From Heliocidaris erythrogramma (Eukaryota > Echinodermata > Echinoidea > Camarodonta > Echinometridae): a DNA stretch of 64,000 nt. The notes under the pieces are model-generated. The model did not search any database. It was not told the DNA's origin and was given only the letters and a program-made list of their open reading frames with translations. Numbering within the stretch: position 1 is the stretch's first letter; each line of letters starts with the position of its first letter. Position numbers and translations under genes: made by a program. Shown piece after piece: positions 30,487 to 39,679 of the stretch. The stretch lies in contig CM046869.1 in the NCBI GenBank assembly GCA_025617745.1, positions 16,077,168 through 16,141,167 of the forward strand. The letters run 5' to 3'.

Positions 30487-32020
30487 GGCTTTTGCTAAAC
30501 AGTCGGGTAACGTCGCGTCGCGTTGGTAGAAATTTTCGAACATTTTTCAGGAATTTTATGTATTTTTTTTTTTTTTAGCAGCAAAAAAAAAAAAAAAAAA
30601 AAAGAAAAAGAAAAGGAGAGGGGGAAAAAAAGGTGGCCTGATGGCAGCATGAATTAATTATTTGATTTCTTATGCCATGAATAAATCGATTGTTGGATTA
30701 ATTAATTAATTATTCAATTAATCATTGTTTTATTGAACTTTAGATTGAAAACACAGAGATGTTTAATAATTTTCATAATTTTAGCTGTGTTTACGTTTTC
30801 CGGATTCGTGGAATGGCCTGAGCTGCGCATGGCCTAGCCTAGCCTAGCCTAGCCCAGTTTGCAGGCACAAACCCTGGTCAGTCGTAAAAGAGTGCCTGCA
30901 CTGTAAGACTACTTACTATAGGCCATGTACTATAGCTGCTCCTTTCGACCAGAAGGTAGCTGAATTAGGCTTCTGTCAAGACACAATGATTTTCTGATGT
31001 TTCTTTTTCACTCCTTTTGACTGTTTAACCTTATTGTTATAATTGTTATATTTGTACACAGCCGCTGATTTTTACGTGTTTGTGTTTTTTTTTTAAATTC
31101 TATCTTATCAAATGTTACGTTTGTATTTTTATGTTTGAATTGAATTGGAAATAAATCTTATCTTATGATAAGGATGAACTTGAACTTAAAGTGTCAAATT
31201 AGGGTCTGTGCTTGCAGACTAGGACTAGCCTGCCTATACACGTACGGTACGTGTAGGCTAGTCATGCTCTGGTCTACGCTGCATATCTTTTCATGCGTAA
31301 AAAAATTAAAGTGCTTTGCACTGTGTCACGATCATCGTCATCATCATCATGAGACATCATCCGTGAAAGTACAGGCCACCGGGATGGTGTATCATCGTAC
31401 GACGGCTTCAAGTTCAAGCTCAGCCTCAGGGTCAGGGGAAGACGGTGACAGGTAAGCATTATATTAGTCTGTTAGTAGCTTCAATTAATTTAATCTAGTT
31501 TTGTTACCTTTACTTACGTCTACTGACTACCATCGATCGACATCTTCAAGACACGAGTCAAAGATGTCGGCATACATTAACCCAAAATATGAGAACAATT
31601 TGTATATAGTGTAGATGCGTTCGTTTTGGGAATTATTATTTTTTCAAAATAAGTTTTCGAGCAACACGTTTGATCGGCTGATAGACAACCAACTGTTGTG
31701 CGACGATACTCCTTGGAGGTTTATGCACACTACTGGAAGAAGAAGAAGAAGAATCTAGATCTAACACAGACGGGGTACAGAGGGAAGCTGCACCGCCGGC
31801 AGCGCAGCCACCGCCACTGGGACGGACTGTACGTCTTCTTTGCATTATCCTTCTATTGTTTTCTTTATTCCCTTGTTTGTCGTTTTTAGCCTGAAAACGG
31901 GAAAAAATCATACTGAGATGGACTATTTTTCAATTTGTCCCCTTGAAGACACCTTCCTGAAAAATGTTCGAAAATTTCTACCAACGCGACGCGACGTTAC
32001 CCGACTGTTTAGCAAAAGCC
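30487..32020. mobile_element. TIR transposon with 8-bp duplication, copy B
   Basis: A clean copy of the family at 1849-15684: starts GGCTTTTGCTAAACAGTCGG, ends in the exact complement, and is flanked by ATTCAGAT (30479-30486 and 32021-32028). It is 1534 bases long. It carries a five-fold CCTAG run (30836-30855) and two S-rich open frames: plus 31165-31455, which ends at a good splice donor (GACAG then GTAAGC, near 31451), and minus 31636-31911 (basic, with SSSSSSSS). These could be N-terminal exons of a lost parent protein, but I do not recognise them. No transposase core. Confidence 0.85.
31636..31911 (-). CDS. Small unrecognised ORF in transposon copy B
   Basis: A 91-residue frame with a basic start (KNDKQGNKENNRRIMQRRR), a Gly/Ala patch, an eight-serine run and a basic end (RVARKLILKK). 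The first part is also present in copy A (1960-2030, same orientation relative to the element). It could be a first exon of a transposase or chance. I know no matching family. Confidence 0.2.
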   Translation of the reverse strand: MIFSRFQAKNDKQGNKENNRRIMQRRRTVRPSGGGCAAGGAASLCTPSVLDLDSSSSSSSSVHKPPRSIVAQQLVVYQPIKRVARKLILKK

Positions 32021-32651
32021 ATTCAGATTACATTCTTCAGTTCATGGTAACCAGGTGGGAAGGAGGTGGTGAAGGAATTCGCATATGCTGTTGGAAATCC
32101 CGTTTCTCTGAACGATTTCTTTTAGCCTTGATCCAATGAATACATAACTGAATATGATACCCCACCCCTTCTTTTTTGTTGTTGTTTGTTGTTTTTGTAC
32201 TTCAACATGTTATTCGATTTGTTAATCTTGCTTTTCCATTCATGCACCTCTTTTCCATGCGTATTGTTCAGTATAGTATCTCTGTTTCTGGCTCTACACG
32301 TCAGTTTATCATTATTTTAGGAATCGTCATATCCAATTTAATTTACTATGTTTAATACTATCTACCTTTCCGCTTCTCTACAATGTGAAACCTTTTTGCC
32401 TTCATGTACATGAAGACAGGATCCCCCCTCTCTCTCTCTTAAAGACTCAGTACAGTTTTTTTCTTTCAAACAGCCCGGAGTCTGTCAGGCAGACCGTCAC
32501 AAAGCGAACATGTTCACACCGACTTCGTTTGATTGTCTCTATAGACATTCAACTAGCTCTGCACTCTTACACATCATCACATGCACCGTGCACTTCCAAA
32601 CTATCTACACCTGTCTTCATATCAGATTCATATCAGATTCATCCTTTTGAA

Positions 32652-32766
32652 ATGGATGTAGGCGATGTATTAACTGACCAAACGTTTACAAATCAGAGTA
32701 AATACTACACTGTCAATGAATTTAATTTAACATTTAATCCACCAAACATAAAAGACACACCTAAAT
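32652..32766 (+). pseudogene. CR1/Jockey-like LINE ORF2, piece 1 of 4
   Basis: The frame (open from 32385; ATG at 32652) ends SKYYTVNEFNLTFNPPN, then runs into DIRS copy 3 at 32767. Skipping the DIRS element, the frame continues at 38538 through FSLMHINIRSFQKNFD, the typical start of an apurinic endonuclease domain. This shows that the piece is the N-terminus of a LINE ORF2. Sequence from 32029 to 32651 may be the 5' part of the same LINE but shows no recognised domain. Confidence 0.7.
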
Positions 32767-33002
32767 TTGTAAAATCAGCACTGATTTTCTTATTTACTAT
32801 ATAAATCTATATACCTACCTATTATGCCTGTAGTCTTGACTACGGGACCCCTTCGAGAATTTATCACACATGAGTCACAATATTGTGCGCACCCCCCGTA
32901 ATCCAATTGTCCCCTTCGCCACTCAGGCGCGTCAATACGCTACGGCCATCTTCCTCTTTTGCGAGCAACCCCAAGAAGAAACATGTTGCTTGCAAGGTGC
33001 GG

Positions 33003-33115
33003 GGAAGGAGGGAGGGTCATAGGTAGGTATATAGATTTATATAGTAAATAAGAAAATCAGTGCTGATTTTACAAATTTACTGCAATAAATCATATATACC
33101 TACCTATTATGCCAG
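33003..33115. repeat. Internal complementary region of DIRS copy 3
   Basis: GATAGGTAGG-like sequence, then GAAAATCAGTGCTGATTTTAC, then AAATTTACTGCAATAAATC: this is the complement of the left end joined to the complement of the right end. It can template ligation of the cDNA ends into a circle. The same unit is at about 41525-41635 (copy 4) and 53110-53215 (copy 5). Confidence 0.85.
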
Positions 33116-33180
33116 ACCAGCGCCAACTCAAAGACCGGGAGGCATGTTTCGAGCAGAAGGGAATAGGATTACACCAAAGA

Positions 33181-34359
33181 CTACAAAGAAGACACAGCGG
33201 CCTTCAAGGTGGCTGACGCAAACAAAGCTTCACCTGCGGGAACATCCCTAAGGTAGCAAGAAATGAAGGAATTGGGCGAACGCCAATAAGCAGCCTTCAA
33301 AATATCAACAAGCGCCACACCTTGAAACAGAGCCCAAGAAGTGCTGACACTACGAGTATCATGAGCACGAGGCTTACTGTCGGATAAAAGAGCCTCTGTG
33401 CCAGCGGCCCTAATAGCTTCAACGATCCATCTAGAGATGGAATCAAGAGAGGCAGGAGAAAAAGTCTCTCTAGTGATCAGGAACAACTGATCATCCTTAC
33501 GATAAGACTTAGTCTTATCAATATACCATTTGAGAGCCCTTACAGGACACCAAACTTTGTCCTCACGCACCGAAGAAAAGTTAGAAAGCGGACAAAGAAA
33601 AATCTCAACAGGGCCAGAGGCAGCTGTCTGATTCTTGGCAACAAAAGAAGCCCTAGGAATCAATCTAACGCCTTTTCTCTCCCAGCGAACATGACCAGGA
33701 GTAAGACAGAGAGCATGAAGAGTACTGCGCCTCTGCCCAGAGGCAATAGCTACCAAAAAGAGCGTCTTAACCGTAAGATGATGAAGCGAAGCTTCACCTA
33801 ACGGTTCGAAAGGAGGTTTCGCCAAGGCCTCCAGGACCTTAGGCAGACTCCAAGACGGCACTAACTTAGAAAAAGAAGGTCGTTTCAGAAAGAACGAACG
33901 AATCAAACCACTTAGTAGCGGGGAATTGGAAATCCCCGAACCATCTGAGAAACCCGAATGAATGGCCCCGATCGCCGAACGGTAGCCTCGGATAGTAGAG
34001 ATAGATCTCCCTTTGTCAAATAACGAGATTAAGAAATCCGCAATTGAACCAATAGGAGCCTTAGAAGGGGTTTGATTTCTCTCTTTGCACCAAAGGAAAA
34101 AGACCGAGAGACGGGAATTGTAAATTTCCCTAGTAGAAACCCTACGACTGGACATTAAAAAGTCCGCGGCTCTATCAGAGAGACCCGACTGTCTTGCAGA
34201 CTCCCTGACAGGGGCCAAGCAGTCAAATGAAGAGACTCCGGACTGTGGTGAAGAATCCCCGATAGGGGCTGTAACACCAGATCCGCTCTTAACGGGAGAA
34301 CGAACGGTTGAGCCCTTAGGAGGCTCATAAGTTCTGGAAACCAATTCCTCCTGGGCCAA
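33181..34359 (-). CDS. Tyrosine recombinase of DIRS copy 3
   Basis: The enzyme joins the circular cDNA to genomic DNA. The open frame of about 392 codons has a SAM-like N-terminal part (residues 75-185: STREIYNSRLSVFFLW, GYRSAIGAIHSGF) and a catalytic part with R in ASGQRRSTLHAL (about 210), HDTR (about 333-336) and the nucleophile Y in FISCYLRDVP (about 369), so the R-H-R-Y set is complete. The frame begins with TTG, not ATG; in copy 4 it continues upstream, overlapping RNase H in another frame, which is usual in DIRS elements. In copy 3 a 31-base deletion near 34383 disturbs that overlap. The enzyme could still be intact. Confidence 0.9.
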   Translation of the reverse strand: MAQEELVSRTYEPPKGSTVRSPVKSGSGVTAPIGDSSPQSGVSSFDCLAPVRESARQSGLSDRAADFLMSSRRVSTREIYNSRLSVFFLWCKERNQTPSKAPIGSIADFLISLFDKGRSISTIRGYRSAIGAIHSGFSDGSGISNSPLLSGLIRSFFLKRPSFSKLVPSWSLPKVLEALAKPPFEPLGEASLHHLTVKTLFLVAIASGQRRSTLHALCLTPGHVRWERKGVRLIPRASFVAKNQTAASGPVEIFLCPLSNFSSVREDKVWCPVRALKWYIDKTKSYRKDDQLFLITRETFSPASLDSISRWIVEAIRAAGTEALLSDSKPRAHDTRSVSTSWALFQGVALVDILKAAYWRSPNSFISCYLRDVPAGEALFASATLKAAVSSL

Positions 34360-34389
34360 AAGGGAGCTATTACGAGCACCCGCGCGGAA

Positions 34390-35700
34390 TCAGTTGGAAG
34401 GGAGGAAAGGCGAATCCCTGAAGTTCTCCCAGCTGAGGGAGAAAGCATCGAGAGCCCATGCTCCCTGATCGCGAACACGGGAGCAATACTTCGGCAGCTG
34501 GTGATTTAGCACCGACGCAAAAAGATCCACTTCCAGTGGACCTAGGCGACTGCGAATGCGGCAAAATACCTCCGGATGGAGCGTCCATTCCGATGGAAGA
34601 AACCTGCCCCGAGACAGAAAATCCGCAATGAGGTTTTCCCGACCGGGGATGAAAGAGGCCACGGGTGTGATTGCCATGCGACGACACCACCTCCACAGCT
34701 GAGCTGCTAGGGCATTCAGGGCAACCGAACGAGTGCCTCCCTGCCGATTGATGTATGCCGCCACAGTAACATTGTCCGTGAGAATCAGAACCGAACGACT
34801 GAGAAGTCGACTTCTGAAATGGAGCAAGGTCAACAGAACTGCCATAAACTCCAGGACATTGATATGAGGAAGAGTCCCAAGATGAGACCAATCCCCCGCA
34901 ACCGTGCTGCCGTTGCAGTGTCCTCCCCACCCCAACCGAGAGGCGTCCGTCGAAACCGATATCGACGGAAGAGGGGCAGAGAAGGACCTGCCTCGCGCGA
35001 GAAACACCTCGCTCGTCCAACAAGAGAGAAGAGACTTGATCCTTACTGGTACTGGAATCCAGACCAAAAGAGAGTCTTTTCCCGGCTTGAAGAACCTGAG
35101 GAGATGTCTCTGAAAGGGTCTCATGAGGAGCCGGCAGTCCTCTAAAACATCGACTAGACTGGCTAGATAACCTAGAAACTGAAGCCACTGTCTGGCCGAG
35201 ACTCTTCTGGCCAGCAAGAGCTTGCGAATGTGAAATGTGAAAGTACGCGTCCTTGAGATCTATCGAGACCGCGTAGTCTTCCCTTTTGATCAACGGAAGA
35301 ATGGAGGCAAGAGTCTCCATCCGAAAATGAACCGGAGGAATGAATTTGTTTATTCTTTTCAGGTTCAGTATCAAACGAAGTTTTCCCGAGCGCTTGGGAA
35401 TAACGAAAATTGGAGAAAGGGAAAGAGACGGCCTGTCTCTTACCCTTTCTATAGCCCTCTTTTCCAAAATAGACTCGATCTCCTTTGAAGCATGAGACCG
35501 AGACAGGGCAGACATGGGAGGTGACCGAATTCTTATAGCCCCTCCGGGGAGCGAGGCGCAAAGATCTATGAAGAACCCGTCTCGCACGACGGAGAGAACA
35601 AACACGTCCCCGGAGATGGCCTCCCAAGCGGGGAGAAACGCATGAAGTCGGCCACCTACCACATTCGGTCGAACAAGCGCTCGGGGGAAAAACATCAAAA
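34390..35700 (-). pseudogene. DIRS copy 3 RT/RNase H with RT core deleted
   Basis: The N-terminal RT part is at 35698-35230 (SPIFVIPKRSGKLRLILNLK, then SIDLKDAYFH with the first catalytic D). It jumps directly to LLARRVSARQWLQFLGYLASL, so the palm segment with PFGL and YLDD (present in copies 5 and 6) is gone. RNase H in another frame (35217-34390) keeps VSTDASRLGWGG, NVLEFMAVLL, LILTDNVTVAAYINRQGG and ENLIADFLSRGR, that is D, E, D, D. Copy 3 thus cannot copy itself but could be moved by a complete relative. Confidence 0.88.
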
Positions 35701-35739
35701 CCCAGGCTTGGCCTTCTGCGAAGCCATCGCCTTACCACG

Positions 35740-37954
35740 AGAACACCTCTCGAAATGCCCCTGCCACGACTCCCTCTCCCACGAGAAGGAGCTGGCTGCG
35801 GCTCAGGAGGCGGCACCCTAGACACGCGACTGCGTTGACCCGAAACGGGACCAGCAGGTCTACGCTGAACAGGGGCCCGCGTTGGCTTAGAGCTAGTGAG
35901 AAACTGCTTAGTCATATCAGAGATCTGCTTTCGCGCATCGATCTCTCTCTGAAACACCGTAGCAAATTTACCACCAAAAAGCGAAGGACCCCGAGACGGA
36001 ACATCTCGGAGAAGTTGAGCAATGCCCGACTCTCTAACACCCAGTGCCGAGAGAGCCGAGGTCCTGCGACGGAACGTAGCCGAAGCAGCTGCGGTGGAAA
36101 GCTGCGACCACTGCAGACAAAAAAAGAGTATGCAGCAAGTCGTCAATAACCAGCTTGTCACCATCGGTAACATTCAACTCCTCCGCCCTGGACCTAAGGT
36201 CAGAGAGAAACCCTTGAAAAGCCGCCAAACGCATCCCTGACCTAACCTGGTTTTCAATATTAAACCAAATCTTATCCTCCGCCCTGAACGCAGCGGAGGT
36301 AAGCGGATTAGTCGCCCGCAAGCGACGACCAACCTCTAAAATCTCAGGAGAAAGAGTCTTAGCCTTGAAAAAGCTGTCTTGGTCCTGAGAACAAAAGGCG
36401 AAAGCCTTACCCTTGACCGCATTAGATCGCTTAACCAACAGCGCGGCCTCAATGCGGTCATACTCCAGCTTGAAAACCTCCTCAAGAGCAATACCCTCAG
36501 AGGAAACCTGCTGCTTAAATTTCCAACGCGAAGTCGAACCCTGCGCGCGGGTTGACTGAAGTTCAGGGAGATATTTGGACAACAAAGCAATCGCTTCCAC
36601 CCCACAGAGAGCGAGCGATTGAGACTCCGCCTGCCCAAGCGATTCGGGAACCGAAGCTTGAGAGGACACATCCAAATCTGGTTCCACCCGAGTGGAATGA
36701 GACAAAGGAACGCTAACAAAGGCCTCCGCAGGCAGAGCCCCGCATGATTCAACAAAAGTCTCCTCGCCCGGCGGAGCCCCAAGGGCCGCGGGAATAGGAG
36801 GCACATGCGAATCCGACTCAGACAAAGAGGAATCAATCACAAAAGGCTGATTAGACTCAAAGCGAGATCCCTGAATAGGGACAGAAGTCAGGGTTGAAGA
36901 AGCCGGTACAAAGGACCAACCCTGATTCTGAGCAAAAGCCCGCATCATACTGAACATGTCAGCTTGAGAGGAGCTAGCTGGGTTAGACGGGCAAGAGGCC
37001 GGCAAAGCCTTGCCACTTTTTGCCTTCTTCTTGGCTTTTTCTTGGCTGGCTCGACAAGAGTCGTAGCCGAAACCCTTTTCTTAGAACGCTTAATCGGATT
37101 CGTTCGGATCCCCGAAGCCTCTTCGGAAACACGAACCGATCCCTCCGCGGAGGGACGTTCACTTCCCATAAAGGGATTGGAGCGCTCATGGCGTAAGCCT
37201 AGAGAATCGCCCAAATCCCCCATATTGGCTAGGCAAGAAGATGCAATAGCCATGGGTTGGGAGCTAAAAGCTCCCAGTGCGTGGGCAGACCGAGATGACT
37301 CGGTATGTGCCCGATGACTACTAAAGGCGTGTGAACCCACTATTGGACCGCTCGAAAGCAGCAATAGGGGAGCACTAGTAGTCACGCACTCAGGTGAAAA
37401 CACCTGTTGCTCCGAAGAGCGTCCATAATTGTTAGCTCGAGCATTCCCATCAGCTGGCACCTGAGACAGCCCAGGAAGTACTCGTTCCCCCATATGGCGT
37501 TTGCCGGGGGCTAGGGTTTGAGAACCCAGACCAACATGGACTAAGCCCGTGGGTTGCCCTGCAGTAGTGGGGCGCGTCTCCCCTAACGGATCAGAGCGAG
37601 TGAACGCTACCGTACGGGAAACAACCGCCCCCCCCCCCCCCCTCTGGTCTCAGCGACCGGGGGATTGGATTCGAGATATCCAAAACCACTAGAATCTGAC
37701 GCCACCCACCCCGAAACCACGGGCTTCGGAGTTGACAGTCCCGATTCAGTTAACGCCACCCGTCCCGAAGCCGCAAGCTCCGAGACTGGCAAACTCTGCA
37801 AGGGAACACCACTAGGCAACTTACCCTTAGCCCTCCTCCCTCCCCCGTGTACCGCAGTACTCGGGGGAGTTCTGGAAGGCCGAGTCGTCTTGCTAGACGA
37901 CTCTTCGGAAGAAGCAGGTCTCCTTGACCCAGCTGCTTCTTCTTCCGAATTCAT
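35740..37954 (-). pseudogene. DIRS family B gag, copy 3, frameshifted
   Basis: The start is the ATG complementary to 37952-37954 (MNSEEEAAGSRRPASSEESS). The frame breaks at the C run 37625-37642, continues at 37493-36945 with a basic cluster (AKKKPRRRQK, likely nuclear localisation), then at 37005-36034 (LQWSQLSTAA-like block downstream), and ends in an RG-rich tail (RGRGSRGRG, near 35770). Three frames are used, so at least two shifts are present. No enzymatic motif. Identification is by position and by similarity among the copies in this window. Confidence 0.65.
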
Positions 37955-38537
37955 ACCACTGCAATAAAACAGACAATAAAGTATACGTTTCAAAATAAGA
38001 AATACTTCAACTGAATGCAGTAAAAACTTTATTTGGGAGATACGCACTAAAGAAATTTTCACAGCCTAAAAACCGTAAGAACAAACACCGAACCCAAAGG
38101 CTCGGTGACAAACGGAAACACCCGCAAACACAGAAATATCTACGTGGGGCTGACCGTGAAAGAGAAAAATAAGTGCCAAGAAAGGGAATCAAAAAATCCC
38201 TTGCAATCGGCAAGAGTGACTACTAAAACACAAAGTACTATAATCTAAACGAATATAGATACCTAAAAGTGCTTTAACTATGCGAAAAAGCGCACCTAAA
38301 AGATACTATACGACCTGATTTCAGGAGCGCTGTGACTATACGTCCTATCTCGTCGGGGGCGAGCAAGAAAGAGGAAGATGGCCGTAGCGTATTGACGCGC
38401 GTGAGTGGCGAAGGGGACAATAGGATTACGGGGGGTGCGCACAATATTGTGACTCATGTGTGATAAATTCTCGAAGGGGTCCCGTAGTCAAGACTACAGG
38501 CATAATAGGTAGGTATATATGATTTATTGCAGTAAAT

Positions 38538-39297
38538 ACTTCAGCTTAATGCATATAAACATTCGAAGCTTCCAGAAGAACTTTGACACTTTTGAATAAT
38601 TTTTATCTTTATTAAACACATTTCAATTTTCTGTGCTTGATATAACAGAAACGTGGTTACACCAACCATCCCCTTCTATATTCTATATTGCTCAATACAA
38701 ATTTATCCATTCAGATCGAAAAAGTGGCAGGGGAGGCGGTGTCGCTCTGTATGTTCATGATTTACATTACAAAGTGAGACACGACATTCAACTCGAAGGC
38801 TTAGAAACAATTTTCTTAGAAATTATTGATAATAAACATAAAAATAAAATCGTCGGGGTAATATACAAACCGCCAAACTATGTATCTAACTTATTTGTTA
38901 ATAGATTGGAATCTTGTCTAGAAATTTTATCCCGAGAGAACAAAGATATATTTGTTATGGGAGATTTCAACATAGATATATCATACCATGCTCGGGCAAC
39001 AGTTTATAAACTTGTTATCTTCTTTCTCTTTTAAGGCTTGTATCGACAAGCCAACTAGAATTACCGACATAACACATACCATTACTGACAATATTTTTTT
39101 CAAACGTGTCAAATGGAAACAATAATGGAATAATATACTACGATATATCGGATCATTTACCAATATTCACAATATGTCCCAATGACAAACATTTACATAA
39201 AAATCACAGATCAGATATGACTCGACGAAATGAAACCAATCACAATATCGAATGCCTAAAGACGGATTTGTGTGAAAACAAGGCATTAGCGATAATG
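38538..39297 (+). pseudogene. CR1/Jockey-like LINE endonuclease, piece 2 of 4
   Basis: Holds the apurinic/apyrimidinic-type endonuclease domain that nicks the target: HINIRSFQKNFD at the start, LDITETWLH (catalytic E), RGGGVALYV, VGVIYKPPN, FVMGDFNIDI (catalytic D and N), then after a frameshift near 38985 a PTRITDITHTITDN segment and the SDH motif (YYDISDHLPIF). The piece ends where the repeat at 39298 was inserted. Several in-frame breaks make it non-functional. Confidence 0.9.
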
Positions 39298-39399
39298 TGT
39301 CTCGCCCACATGCGATAACTAGAAATATCGTGATCTCTGTTGCTATGCAACAGGTCCCCCAAGTGCATAAATCTGCATAAGTTATGCTTGCATATATCT

Positions 39400-39662
39400 A
39401 CGGAGCCCCTAAGGGGACATAAAATGACACGAGATTTTTTTTTTATCTCGGGGCCCCGACTTATTAACTCGGGGTCCCGACTTATTATCTCGGGGCCCCG
39501 ACTTATTAACTAGGGGCCCCAACTTATTATCTCGGGGCCCCGACTTAATTATCTCCATACGATACCATGCATGTGTACGGGGCTCCGTACATTATGCATA
39601 CACTACCAGCCGTATCAACAATCCCCATGCTGTTTTAACGCGCCATGCTTGCCTAAGTCACC
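39400..39662 (+). repeat. Left terminal inverted repeat with palindromic subrepeats
   Basis: It matches the complement of 50604-50788. It carries five units of about 22 bases, each with CGGGGCCCCG (or a near form) and ACTTATTA (39440-39548), where the right arm has one. A further internal block GTACGGGGCTCCGTAC repeats the terminal ACGGAGCCCC in reverse. These are plausible transposase binding sites. Confidence 0.88.
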
Positions 39663-39679
39663 ATACCTTACAGTCAAGA

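Larger units (their letters stand above)
32767..38537 (-). mobile_element. DIRS-like retrotransposon family B, copy 3, complete ends
   Basis: It starts TTGTAAAATCAGCACTG (32767) and ends GCAGTAAAT (38537). Inverted terminal repeats (about 32790-32965 and 38345-38537) share TATACCTACCTATTATG and the following 170 bases. An internal complementary region at 33010-33115 joins copies of both ends, as DIRS-1 has and as needed to close the circular cDNA. The order on the minus strand is gag, RT/RNase H, tyrosine recombinase. No target duplication: removal restores the LINE reading frame exactly. The RT lacks its catalytic core. Confidence 0.93.

Noticed and set aside
31165-31455. A host gene exon ending at a splice donor
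   Set aside because: It lies inside transposon copy B, the frame has no recognised domain and the histidine/serine runs come from simple repeats.
34819-35145. Plus-strand frames within the DIRS copies (also 36964-37317, 43363-43689, 45276-45620)
   Set aside because: Antisense shadows of RT/RNase H and gag; identical in related copies only because the DNA is.
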